Assembly (NCBI GenBank): GCA_023436585.1
Contig: JAEZIN010000028.1
Coordinates: 434,001 to 498,000, forward strand
Source of the DNA: Bacillota bacterium
GTDB taxonomy: Bacteria; Bacillota; Clostridia; Christensenellales; Aristaeellaceae
Length of the DNA stretch: 64,000 nucleotides
Direction of reading: 5' to 3'
The notes beneath the pieces are model-generated. The model was not told the DNA's origin. It did not search any database and was given only the letters and a program-made list of their open reading frames with translations. Made by a program: the position numbers and the translations under genes. Shown piece by piece: positions 42,717-50,664 of this stretch (position 1 is the stretch's first letter; every line of letters starts with the position of its first letter).

Positions 42717-44189
42717 ATGGACAGGCAGGCAATGCTTCGGGAGATTCGAGGCGTTATCGACGGCGGCCCCTTTCATGACGACTGGGATTCTTTAGGGCAA
42801 TACCGTCTGGCAGACTGGTATCCCAAGGCGAAATTCGGCATCTTCATTCACTGGGGCGTGTACTCCGTGCCGGCGTTTGCCAACGAGTGGTACCCGCGCC
42901 ATATGTACGTGCAGGGCACACGCGAGTTTGAGCACCATATTAATACCTACGGACCGCAAAAGGATTTCGGATACAAGGATTTCATCCCCATGTTCAAGGC
43001 TGAAAAATTTGATCCCGATGCCTGGGCCGATTTGTTTGTAAAAGCCGGGGCCAGGTATGTAACCCCCGTGGCCGAGCACCATGACGGATTCCAGATGTAC
43101 AAAAGTGGCCTGAGCCGCTGGAATGCTTACGAAATGGGGCCCCAAAGGAATGTGCTCAGGGAACTGTATGCGGCCTTTGAAAAAAGGGGCTTGATCCCCT
43201 GCGCATCCTCCCACCGGGTGGAGCACTGGTTTTTCTTAAGCCACGGTAAGGACTTTGACAGCGACATCAAGGAGCCATTAACGTCCGCGGACCTATACTG
43301 GCCCTCCATGCCCGATGGGGACCTGCAGGACATTCACAGCAGGCCTGCGCCTACCAGGGAGTTTTTGGAGGACTGGCTGCTGCGCACCTGCGAATTGGTG
43401 AAAGAATACCGCCCGCGCATGATCTACTTTGACTGGTGGATACAGCATGAATCCGTCAAGCCCTATTTGCGGCAGTTCACCGCCTATTATTACAACCTGG
43501 CTGCTGGGTGGGGGCAGCAGGTGGCCATCACCTTCAAGCATGACGCCATGCCCATGGGCTGTGCCGTTCCGGATATGGAGCGCGGCCAGTTTGAAAAGGC
43601 GATGCCCTTTTTCTGGCAGTCGGACACGGCCATGGCGAAGAACTCCTGGTGCCACACTGTGGGCAACGAATACAAGACCGCAGGGGACATCCTGCGCGAC
43701 CTGATGGACGTAGTCAGCAAAAACGGTGCGATGATGCTCAACGTTGGCCCCAAGGCTGACGGTACCATCCCCGCAGAGGATGAGGCGCAGCTCCTTCAAA
43801 TTGGCGCGTGGCTGAAGATAAACGGTGAGGCTGTCTACGATACCCAGCCCTGGCGCGTTTTCGGCGAAGGACCCACCAGGGTGAAGGAAGGGCAGTTCAC
43901 CGACAATGAGGACAAGGGCTTCACGCCGGAGGATATCCGTTTTACAGCCAAGGGAGGTTCCCTGTACGCCACCCTGATGAGGCGCCCGAAGGACGGGCAC
44001 GCCCTGATCAAAACGCTGTACCTGGGCACAGAGCAACAAAACCATAACTTCCACGGCATTATCAAGGATGTCAGTGTACTGGGCCAAAGCGAGCTTCCCG
44101 TCTGGGAGCGGCGTAATGACGGCTTATCTGTGGACATGGGGCCGGGGGAAAATGATCTGCCGGTGGTGATTAAGATTCATTTGGACTAA
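42717..44189 (+). CDS. GH29 alpha-L-fucosidase
   Basis: The 490-residue enzyme has the GH29 barrel: WYPKAKFGIFIHWGVYSVPAFANEWYPR, YVTPVAEHHDGFQMY and the nucleophile region RMIYFDWWIQHES. SKNGAMMLNVGPKADGTIP ends the barrel, and a C-terminal beta-sandwich follows. It releases alpha-L-fucose from glycans and is cytoplasmic, as no signal peptide is seen. It has its own promoter and is followed by an AraC gene on the same strand about 140 bases on. The acid/base residue is not conserved in this family and was not assigned. Confidence 0.93.
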   Translation: MDRQAMLREIRGVIDGGPFHDDWDSLGQYRLADWYPKAKFGIFIHWGVYSVPAFANEWYPRHMYVQGTREFEHHINTYGPQKDFGYKDFIPMFKAEKFDPDAWADLFVKAGARYVTPVAEHHDGFQMYKSGLSRWNAYEMGPQRNVLRELYAAFEKRGLIPCASSHRVEHWFFLSHGKDFDSDIKEPLTSADLYWPSMPDGDLQDIHSRPAPTREFLEDWLLRTCELVKEYRPRMIYFDWWIQHESVKPYLRQFTAYYYNLAAGWGQQVAITFKHDAMPMGCAVPDMERGQFEKAMPFFWQSDTAMAKNSWCHTVGNEYKTAGDILRDLMDVVSKNGAMMLNVGPKADGTIPAEDEAQLLQIGAWLKINGEAVYDTQPWRVFGEGPTRVKEGQFTDNEDKGFTPEDIRFTAKGGSLYATLMRRPKDGHALIKTLYLGTEQQNHNFHGIIKDVSVLGQSELPVWERRNDGLSVDMGPGENDLPVVIKIHLD

Positions 44190-44326
44190 GCTGAATATCT
44201 ACGGAAAAGCATTGGCTGCCGCTCTCACAGAACGGTAGCTTATTTTTTATAGCGCAATATCTTGCAAGAATTTCCCTTATCCCTTATGGTATGATCAACC
44301 CGTACTACATCCGGGAGGTTAGCGGT

Positions 44327-45178
44327 ATGCCCAAGGAAGTAAGAACCGTTTGCTTCGATCCCGACCTGAAAGTGGAAGCGTACAGGTTTTACGGGATCAT
44401 GCAGAATTTCCCCAATCACTTTCACGACTACTACGTGATCGGCTATATCGAAAAAGGCCGGCGGTACGTGCAGTGCAAGGATAGGGAGTATATTGTGAAC
44501 CCCGGCGACATCACCATCTTCAATCCCAGGGACGTCCACACCTGTCAGCAGGTGGATGGCACCACACTGGATTACCACAGCATCAATATTCAGCCGGAGG
44601 TGATGCAGAAGGTGGTGCAGGAAATTACCGGCCGGGATTACCTGCCCCATTTTTCCCAGGCGGTGCTGTTTGGCAGCGACCTTGTATCCCCGTTGCGGGA
44701 GCTGCATTGCATGATCTCCTCGGAGGCTGCGGACTTTAAAAAGGAGGAGCTGTTTCTTTTCCTCATCGAGCAGCTTCTGGCCGAATACGACCGGGAACCT
44801 GTCCCTGCCGCACCGGACAAGGCCGCGCAGTTCGACGCTGTCTGCAAATACCTGGAGGAAAACTTTGATAAAACCATTACCCTTCAGGAACTTTGCGCCA
44901 TGGCGGGCTTGAGCAAGTATCACTTTTTGCGCTCCTTCACCAGGCAAAAAGGGATATCTCCTTACAGCTATCTGGAGGCCGTGCGCATCGGCAGCGCCAA
45001 ATCCATGCTGGAAAAAGGCACGCCGCCCATGGAGGTGGCCTTGCGGACGGGCTTTGGCGATCAAAGCCATTTCACGAATTTTTTCAAGAAGCTTATCGGG
45101 CTGACACCCAGGCAGTACATGCGCATCTTTCTGCAGGAGCGGGATGCATACGCTGTGGCTATAAAGGAGAAAGGGTAA
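44327..45178 (+). CDS. AraC-family transcriptional regulator (linked to EamA exporter)
   Basis: The 283-residue protein has an N-terminal AraC-binding cupin (FPNHFHDYYVIGYIEKGRRYVQCKDREYIVNPGDITIFNPRDVHTC) and a C-terminal AraC HTH (LQELCAMAGLSKYHFLRSFTRQKGISPYSYLEAVRI and MEVALRTGFGDQSHFTNFFKKLIGLTPRQY). GGGAGG precedes the ATG at 44327, so the longer in-frame start is unlikely. The stop overlaps the start of the EamA gene (TAATG), so the two are translationally coupled, a common regulator-exporter pair. Confidence 0.92.
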   Translation: MPKEVRTVCFDPDLKVEAYRFYGIMQNFPNHFHDYYVIGYIEKGRRYVQCKDREYIVNPGDITIFNPRDVHTCQQVDGTTLDYHSINIQPEVMQKVVQEITGRDYLPHFSQAVLFGSDLVSPLRELHCMISSEAADFKKEELFLFLIEQLLAEYDREPVPAAPDKAAQFDAVCKYLEENFDKTITLQELCAMAGLSKYHFLRSFTRQKGISPYSYLEAVRIGSAKSMLEKGTPPMEVALRTGFGDQSHFTNFFKKLIGLTPRQYMRIFLQERDAYAVAIKEKG

Positions 45179-46089
45179 TGGAGCAAAAACGGGTCATGGC
45201 CGCTGGCCATTTGATGGCATTCCTGGCGATCCTTATCTGGGGATCCACGTATATTTCCACCAAAACGCTTCTGATCGATTTTTCGCCTCTTGAGATTCTG
45301 GTATTTCGTTTTACCATTGGCTTCATAACGCTGTTCCTTGTCCACCCCAAAATGCTGAAAACAAAGGGCTGGCGGGAAGAAATGCTTTTTGCACTGGCCG
45401 GCCTGTGTGGCATCACGCTGTACTTTCTGCTGGAGAATATAGCGCTGACATACACCCTGGCTTCCAATGTGGGAATTATCGTCTCCATGGCGCCGTTTTT
45501 CACGGGGGTGCTGTCCCATTTCCTGTTAAAGGGCGAGCGGTTCAGGCCCCAGTTCTTCATTGGGTTTGTCGTTGCCCTCACGGGGATATTCCTAATCGGG
45601 TACAACACCAAACAGGTACTGAGCCTGAATCTTATTGGAGATATACTGGCCTTGCTGGCAGCCCTGGCCTTCGCGCTGTATTCCGTTCTCATGCGCAAAG
45701 TCAGGAGTCTTGGGTACCACACCATCTCAAGCACCCGCCGGGTGTTCTTTTATGGGCTTTTGTTCATGGTCCCCGCGGGGCTGCGAATGGAATTTTCGTT
45801 GGATTTAAGCAGATTCTCGAATCCCTCGAATCTGTTCCATCTTCTGTTCCTGGGGCTTATGGCTTCCGCGCTTTGCTTTGTCGGCTGGAATTGGGCCGTA
45901 GGCATCCTCGGTGCGGTAAAAACCACACTGTATATCTATATTGTGCCCGTTGTCACCGTTCTGGCCTCTGCCTTGTTCTTGCATGAAAAGGTTACACCCG
46001 TCGCCATGCTGGGTGCGTTCCTTGCCCTCGTGGGTATGTTCATTGCGGAATACAGGGCGGCAAAACCTGCCGTGCAGGAGGCGGGATGA
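45178..46089 (+). CDS. EamA/DMT-superfamily transporter
   Basis: The 303-residue membrane protein has ten helices in two EamA repeats. IWGSTYISTKTLLIDFSPLEILVFRF opens repeat 1, and LGLMASALCFVGWNWAVGILGAVKTTLYIYIVPVVTVLASALFLHEKVT is the repeat 2 signature. Such proteins export amino acids or related metabolites. It overlaps the AraC gene by one base, which sets the start. Confidence 0.93.
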   Translation: MEQKRVMAAGHLMAFLAILIWGSTYISTKTLLIDFSPLEILVFRFTIGFITLFLVHPKMLKTKGWREEMLFALAGLCGITLYFLLENIALTYTLASNVGIIVSMAPFFTGVLSHFLLKGERFRPQFFIGFVVALTGIFLIGYNTKQVLSLNLIGDILALLAALAFALYSVLMRKVRSLGYHTISSTRRVFFYGLLFMVPAGLRMEFSLDLSRFSNPSNLFHLLFLGLMASALCFVGWNWAVGILGAVKTTLYIYIVPVVTVLASALFLHEKVTPVAMLGAFLALVGMFIAEYRAAKPAVQEAG

Positions 46090-46141
46090 TCATGATTAGG
46101 CAGGGGATCAATGCGTCATCTGGGCGCCGGCCCTGTCTCCC

Positions 46142-46170
46142 TTGACAGGCGGCAGCAATTGTGCTACCGT
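46142..46170 (+). promoter_or_regulatory. Possible promoter of the Mrp gene
   Basis: Perfect TTGACA (46142-46147) with a weak -10 TACCGT (46165-46170) at 17 bases. The leader would be about 120 bases. Confidence 0.4.
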
Positions 46171-46295
46171 GCAGCTTGAATCCTTTGACAACCTTCCTCT
46201 TTTTGAAGGGATTCGTACCATGGTGGGGAAAGGCAGACACTTTCCATCAGCGCGACGGGTTGCTCAAGGACATTTGCCTAAAGGAGGCTGCCATC

Positions 46296-47135
46296 ATGCC
46301 CGATAATTGTACTTCCGACTGCTCCGCCTGCAAGGCGGACTGCGCTTCCAGAAAAAATCCCAAAGCAAGCTTTCAGGAGAATCCTCACGATTTGAGCCAC
46401 GTGAAAAGAGTGATCGGCGTTGTCAGCGGCAAGGGCGGCGTGGGCAAGTCCATGGTCACTTCGCTGTTGGCGGTCACCCTTCGGCGCCAGGGCTTCAAAA
46501 CCGCCATCCTGGATGCCGACATCACAGGCCCATCCATTCCACGTGCTTTCGGAATCACCGAGAAGGCTACCGGCAGCGATGTGGGTCTTTTCCCCGTATC
46601 CAGTAAGACAGGCATTCCGGTGATGTCGTTAAACCTTCTGCTGGATAACGATACCGAGCCCGTGGTCTGGCGCGGGCCTATCATCGCGGGTACCGTCAAG
46701 CAGTTCTGGACAGATGTCATCTGGGGTGATGTGGATTTTATGTTTGTGGATATGCCTCCGGGAACGGGGGATGTGCCGCTTACCGTGTTCCAATCGCTGC
46801 CGGTGGACGGTATCGTGCTGGTGACAACGCCCCAGGAGCTGGTGACCATGATCGTGGAGAAGGCAGCCCACATGGCGGATAAAATGCAGATACCCATCCT
46901 TGCGCTGGTGGAAAACATGAGCTATGTCGTTTGCCCCGACTGCGGCAAGGAATTCAGCGTGTTCGGCGAAAGCCACGGCCAGGAAACGGCGGAGAAGCAC
47001 GGCATTGAAATCTTCGACCGCCTACCCATGGACCCGGCCCTATCCGCTGCCTGCGACCAGGGCAGAATCGAATGGGCGCAGGGGGAATACCTTCAAAAGG
47101 TGGCAGGGAAGCTGACCGCCATGGCGCAGGGTTGA
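46296..47135 (+). CDS. Mrp/NBP35-family iron-sulfur carrier ATPase
   Basis: The 279-residue P-loop protein has the deviant Walker A GKGGVGKS (about residues 48-55) and a Walker B region FMFVDMPPGTGD. The CPDCG motif near residue 213 binds a bridging Fe-S cluster in the dimer. The N-terminus carries four closely spaced cysteines (CTSDCSACKADC), an extra cluster site as in NBP35. It would deliver Fe-S clusters to apoproteins in the cytoplasm. AAGGAGG lies eight bases before the ATG at 46296. A strong terminator follows. Confidence 0.93.
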   Translation: MPDNCTSDCSACKADCASRKNPKASFQENPHDLSHVKRVIGVVSGKGGVGKSMVTSLLAVTLRRQGFKTAILDADITGPSIPRAFGITEKATGSDVGLFPVSSKTGIPVMSLNLLLDNDTEPVVWRGPIIAGTVKQFWTDVIWGDVDFMFVDMPPGTGDVPLTVFQSLPVDGIVLVTTPQELVTMIVEKAAHMADKMQIPILALVENMSYVVCPDCGKEFSVFGESHGQETAEKHGIEIFDRLPMDPALSAACDQGRIEWAQGEYLQKVAGKLTAMAQG

Positions 47136-47159
47136 ACGGGTGATAAAGCGTATATGGAA

Positions 47160-47190
47160 GGAGGAAGGCAATCAGCCTTCCTCCTTTTTG
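47160..47190 (+). terminator. Terminator after the Mrp gene
   Basis: Perfect stem GGAGGAAGGC / GCCTTCCTCC, 5-base loop, then TTTTTG. Confidence 0.9.
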
Positions 47191-47386
47191 TGGTACGGCC
47201 GTTTGCCTTTTGCCAGCCCGCCATGGCATTCCAGATAATACCCCAAAATCCGCAGGATTCCCTGGTTTGATGCAGCCTGCATACCACATATGGAGGGATG
47301 AATGGTATACTGCATACAGATTTGTATTACTGTTCTTAAACCTGCTTTTCAGACGGTGCGAATTTGTTAATCAGGGGAGATTGATT

Positions 47387-47842
47387 ATGGCCACCATCAA
47401 GACGATCAAGTATGTCTGCCCGTACTGCAAAAAGAAAATCAACTTGCGTGGTTATCCACAGCGAAACTTGACCTATTACGGATGTGTGCGCCGGGAATGC
47501 CGGCATTGCGGAACCTTCTTCTTTGATTACCGAATCAAGGAGATCGGCTTGTTCGACAAGGAAAAAACATATCCGCCCCGCATACGCATCAGCATCGGCT
47601 GGCTTGTGTGCTACATATTTATTGTTGTATTCTGCGCAGCTCTTTGTGTTCAGAATAAATCACTGCAACCTGTTCCGGTTTTTATGATCATTCTGCTTTC
47701 CTGCGTGGCACTTCAAGTCTTATCCGACCTTTTGCTGTACAAAAGGCGGATACGGCGCTGGCAGAAGGAATACGATCAATCCGCCGAGCTTTTGAAAAAC
47801 CCGTTATACCATAACAAGGTGAGGACACTTTCATATATGTAG
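47387..47842 (+). CDS. Zinc-ribbon membrane protein, unknown function
   Basis: The 151-residue protein starts with a zinc ribbon (VCPYCKKKINLRGYPQ...GCVRRECRHCGTFFFDYR: CxxC and CxxxxCxxC) followed by two transmembrane helices (LVCYIFIVVFCAALCV and VFMIILLSCVALQVLSDLLLY) and a basic C-terminal tail. Function unknown. AGGGGAG precedes the ATG at 47387. An extended -10 TGGTATACT (47303-47311) lies about 75 bases upstream. Confidence 0.72.
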   Translation: MATIKTIKYVCPYCKKKINLRGYPQRNLTYYGCVRRECRHCGTFFFDYRIKEIGLFDKEKTYPPRIRISIGWLVCYIFIVVFCAALCVQNKSLQPVPVFMIILLSCVALQVLSDLLLYKRRIRRWQKEYDQSAELLKNPLYHNKVRTLSYM

Positions 47843-47857
47843 GCCGGGGTGCCGGCC

Positions 47858-47897
47858 GGAAGGCGGCTGCGATACATTTCGCCGCGGGCTTCCTTTC
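47858..47897 (+). terminator. Probable terminator before the mntP promoter
   Basis: GGAAG-GCGGC pairs with GCCGC...CTTCC around a loop and is followed by TTTC. A small GGCCGG/CCGGCC hairpin (47842-47857) precedes it. Confidence 0.45.
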
Positions 47898-47898
47898 A

Positions 47899-47927
47899 TT
47901 GACATGGACAGCCCTTCATGCTATACT
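47899..47927 (+). promoter_or_regulatory. Promoter of the mntP riboswitch transcript
   Basis: Perfect TTGACA (47899-47904), 17 bases, TATACT (47922-47927), placing the RNA start just before the riboswitch. Confidence 0.8.
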
Positions 47928-47933
47928 ATCTCC

Positions 47934-48057
47934 TGTTCATGGGGGAGTAGTTGGCGCGTTTGCGCGGCAAGTCAACATACTGGTGGCTTTATAAGCGCCT
48001 GGCTTGCCTGAAATAATGAGACTCATGTATGGCCTTACGCCGTACATGGGTCTTTTT
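47934..48057 (+). ncRNA. yybP-ykoY manganese riboswitch with intrinsic terminator
   Basis: The leader contains the conserved blocks of the yybP-ykoY Mn2+ aptamer in order: GGGGGAGTAG (47941), GTCAACATACT (47971), GCCTGGC and AATGAGACTCATG (48014). An expression platform follows: CATGTATGGC / GCCGTACATG hairpin (48024-48048) and TCTTTTT. The 3' strand of the aptamer closing stem (CATGTA) also forms the left arm of this terminator, so metal binding would block termination. It controls the manganese exporter gene mntP directly downstream. Confidence 0.88.
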
Positions 48058-48098
48058 GTGCGGCTGCGGCAAATATAACCTGGATGGGAGATAAGCGG

Positions 48099-48668
48099 AT
48101 GGGACTCATTGAACTTTTCCTGCTGGCGGTAGGCCTTTCCATGGATGCCTTTGCGGTAGCGCTTTGCAAAGGGCTGTGCATGCAGCGCCTGGACAAGCGC
48201 CAGGCCCTGCTTATCGCGGTGTTCTTCGGCGGTTTTCAGGCTTTGATGCCCGTCATCGGCTGGTTCCTGGGCAATCAATTTGAGCGGTATATTACATCCA
48301 TTGATCATTGGGTGGCCTTCGGCCTGCTTTCCATCATCGGCATCTCCATGCTGCGGGAAGCCTTCCAAAAGGATGAAGAGGAAGTTTGCTGCACCAAAAC
48401 CAATGTCCGTGAGCTGTTCATGCTGGCTATCGCTACCAGCATCGATGCCCTGGCGGTGGGTATCACCTTCGCTTTTTTGCAGGTGGATATCCTGCCGGCC
48501 GTTTCCCTGATTGGCGTCACCACCTTTTTGCTTTCCTTCCTGGGCGTAGTGGTGGGCAAACGCTTCGGTTTGAAGTATCAAAAAAAGGCCCAGATGGCAG
48601 GCGGAGCGGTGCTCATCCTGATGGGCCTGAAGATATTATTGGATCATCTGGGCCTGATGTTTTCATGA
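48099..48668 (+). CDS. mntP: Manganese efflux pump MntP
   Basis: The 189-residue membrane protein has the MntP six-helix fold: LFLLAVGLSMDAFAVALCKGL with the metal-binding Asp, VFFGGFQALMPVIGW, and the repeat-half counterpart LFMLAIATSIDALAVGITFAFL. It ends in GGAVLILMGLKILLDHLG. It exports Mn2+ when the riboswitch senses excess. The ATG at 48099 is eight bases after GGGAG; an ATG five codons upstream lacks a ribosome-binding site. Confidence 0.95.
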   Translation: MGLIELFLLAVGLSMDAFAVALCKGLCMQRLDKRQALLIAVFFGGFQALMPVIGWFLGNQFERYITSIDHWVAFGLLSIIGISMLREAFQKDEEEVCCTKTNVRELFMLAIATSIDALAVGITFAFLQVDILPAVSLIGVTTFLLSFLGVVVGKRFGLKYQKKAQMAGGAVLILMGLKILLDHLGLMFS

Positions 48669-48672
48669 CCGC

Positions 48673-48708
48673 ATCCGAAGGTTCGTGCCCGCAGGCACGA
48701 CTCCCCCT
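48673..48708. repeat. Intergenic hairpin repeat (short form)
   Basis: TCCGAAGG is followed by hairpin TCGTGCC-CGCA-GGCACGA, then CTCCCCCTT. This is related to the element at 28641-28699, where the stem reads TCGTGTC/GACACGA: one base pair is changed on both sides. Both copies lie between convergent genes. Confidence 0.6.
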
Positions 48709-49395
48709 TTATATTGTACAGCTGGGCGGATTCTTCAGCGCCTTGTACGGTATGGTAAACTCCACGATGCCTGTGGAATACGGCGCGATGTCATACTGCT
48801 GGTAGTAGATCACCAGCCCGCAGGGGGACAGGTAATAGCTTTGGGGGTTGAACCTTTCCACAATCAACTGCCTGTAATCCTCGAAAAAGATGGGTTCTTC
48901 CTCCATGATTTTGTCTGCCTGCTTCAATATCAGCGCAAGCAGAAGCTGCTGGTAATTAAAGCCCGCCGGGAAGAAGCTGGACAGCGGCACGATCATGCCC
49001 GTGCGCAGGTTCCATGTATCCGAATACCTCAGTGTATTGGGATGTGCCCCGCCGGTGTACTCGTACTGGTCCCTGTACATGCTCAAAAAGCAATCCTGGT
49101 TGTATGTGACCTTGTAGTACAGCCCTGCCCCGAAGGGGTTGAAGGGAAAGCCCTCCTCCTGGGTGTACTGGTATGTTTCCACGGCGTTCTCATACAGCGT
49201 GGTGGACGCGTAGGTGTTCAGTTCGTCAATCTGCATCTGAATGCGGCTGTTGATGGCCGTTTCCACAGGCCCGCCTCCGGGAAGCCTGACCGTGAAATAC
49301 TTGTTCTGCACCGAGAGCACCAGGACATCCTCATATGTATAATCCTGGTTTTGTTCCCGCGGAACGATGGTGGCGCTTATGTTTTGCGATAGCAT
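48709..49395 (-). CDS. DUF3298 (RsiV C-terminal-like) protein
   Basis: The 228-residue protein has the DUF3298 arrangement seen in RsiV and PdaC: an N-terminal beta region (LSVQNKYFTVRLPGGGPVETAINSRIQ), DQYEYTGGAHPNTLRYSDTWNLRTGMIVPLSSFF, and a C-terminal YYLSPCGLVIYYQQYDIAPYSTGIVEFTIPYKAL. Unlike most members it has no signal peptide or membrane anchor, so it would be cytoplasmic or, in a spore former, placed in the spore. GGAGGG is six bases before the ATG at 49395. Confidence 0.82.
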   Translation of the reverse strand: MLSQNISATIVPREQNQDYTYEDVLVLSVQNKYFTVRLPGGGPVETAINSRIQMQIDELNTYASTTLYENAVETYQYTQEEGFPFNPFGAGLYYKVTYNQDCFLSMYRDQYEYTGGAHPNTLRYSDTWNLRTGMIVPLSSFFPAGFNYQQLLLALILKQADKIMEEEPIFFEDYRQLIVERFNPQSYYLSPCGLVIYYQQYDIAPYSTGIVEFTIPYKALKNPPSCTI

Positions 49396-49473
49396 GTTCA
49401 TCCCTCCTGCTTAAAGCGTATGCGGGGCGGAAGGTTTGGTGAATTGCGCGGCTTATGAATTTCCGCGATAATC

Positions 49474-49503
49474 GTGCCCCCGGTAACTCCAGGGGCACTT
49501 TTT
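49474..49503 (+). terminator. Plus-strand terminator between two minus-strand genes
   Basis: GTGCCCC / GGGGCAC with an 11-base loop and TTTTT on the plus strand only. The flanking genes run on the minus strand, so it could end an unseen plus-strand transcript or serve as a 3' hairpin for the upstream minus-strand gene. Confidence 0.5.
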
Positions 49504-49528
49504 CATAAGATAATAAGGTTACTCGCCT

Positions 49529-49873
49529 CTATTGCTTATTGCATGGTTCTGATTCCGCTTCCGCCGAACGGGTACCCAAATGCTGATCCAGCCGTTTGTG
49601 GGCGGATTTTACGGATTCTTCCACGCGTGTTACCCGCTCGGTCACGCGGCTAATGTTTTCCGTCATGCAGCGCTGTTCTGTCTTGATGTCGTCAATGCCC
49701 TGCTTGATATAATTGATATCCACTTTGAGCGTGGCTTCCACGGAAGCATCCATTTCAATATCCTGCTTGTGAGCCCGCCTGTAGGCGATGGTGCCCAGGA
49801 TAATGCTGGCCACAACGCCTACCGCCCCCAGTATGCCGCCCAGGATACCAATGATCATTCCAGCTTGTTCCAT
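49529..49873 (-). CDS. Small membrane/coiled-coil protein, unknown function
   Basis: The 114-residue protein has an N-terminal Gly-rich transmembrane helix (AGMIIGILGGILGAVGVVASIILGTIAY) and a long coiled coil (ASVEATLKVDINYIKQGIDDIKTEQRCMTENISRVTERVTRVEESVKSAHKRLDQHLG). The plan resembles holin-associated XhlA-like proteins in mirror order, or division/envelope spacers, but I cannot assign it. No phage genes surround it. AAGGTG precedes the ATG at 49873. Confidence 0.7.
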   Translation of the reverse strand: MEQAGMIIGILGGILGAVGVVASIILGTIAYRRAHKQDIEMDASVEATLKVDINYIKQGIDDIKTEQRCMTENISRVTERVTRVEESVKSAHKRLDQHLGTRSAEAESEPCNKQ

Positions 49874-49996
49874 TCGCAACACCTTTTTCTTTAGACTCAA
49901 AAGACGGCGCGAGAAACTGTTTGTGTGCGCGCCTCCATATTACCGTATGTTGCGGCTAACCCGTCTGTGCGGGAACGCATGGGGTGAGGAAGGCAC

Positions 49997-50023
49997 AAAA
50001 AGGGGCTGCATTCTTGCAGCCCC
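49997..50023 (-). terminator. Terminator of the tlpA-ccdA-methyltransferase operon
   Basis: On the minus strand GGGGCTGC / GCAGCCCC with a 6-base loop, followed by TTTTTG. Confidence 0.9.
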
Positions 50024-50096
50024 GGATGGAGACACGGTAGGAAAATACCAGATGGCCTTTCAAAGAGTCATCGGTCCTTTTTGTTTGGAACACGGT

Positions 50097-50615
50097 CTAT
50101 AAATAGCGCCTTACCTTTTCCGTGTACCGGACATACGCCTCGCCAAACTTTTGCCGGCACCATCGCTCTTCCGACAATATGATCCAGTGAGAGGAGATTT
50201 GGAAGAGAATCAGCAGCCCTAAGAGCACGAGGGATTTTGTTAACAGAACGCAGCCCAGGTAATACATGAAGTAAGACACATACATTGGATTGCGTGATAC
50301 CGTGTAAAGTCCGCTGATGTTCATGCCACCGCCGCTGGGCTTTGCGAAGTTTATTACAGATGCTATGCACAGCAAAATCCCAAAGCCGAATATCACCAAT
50401 CCAATGGGAAACCATATATCATCCGTCTTCACATAAAGGAAAAACGCGTAGACAAAAATGGCCAGCGTGGAAGCCTGATAGAAGTAATACGCTGTTTTTT
50501 CGCGTCCCACCAGCGGTGGGAAGAAGGCGGCACGCAGTATGGCATCTTTCCCAAACATGGACAATAGCCCATACCGAATGAGCAAAAGCGGCACCAGCAA
50601 AAATGCTCCGTTCAC
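50097..50615 (-). CDS. Isoprenylcysteine methyltransferase-like (ICMT/PEMT) membrane protein
   Basis: The 172-residue protein has four or five membrane helices and the ICMT/PEMT C-terminal signature: GLYTVSRNPMYVSYFMYYLG followed by ILSEERWCRQKFGEAYVRYTEKVRRYL, with the SAM-binding RNPxY and EE motifs. Bacterial members methylate small molecules or lipids; the substrate here is unknown. It starts at a GTG with AAGGGG four bases before. It is the last gene of the tlpA-ccdA operon. Confidence 0.85.
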   Translation of the reverse strand: MNGAFLLVPLLLIRYGLLSMFGKDAILRAAFFPPLVGREKTAYYFYQASTLAIFVYAFFLYVKTDDIWFPIGLVIFGFGILLCIASVINFAKPSGGGMNISGLYTVSRNPMYVSYFMYYLGCVLLTKSLVLLGLLILFQISSHWIILSEERWCRQKFGEAYVRYTEKVRRYL

Positions 50616-50664
50616 TTTGCCCCTTCTTCCTTCATTTTATCCTGCGTGAAAGCACCCAAAGGTT

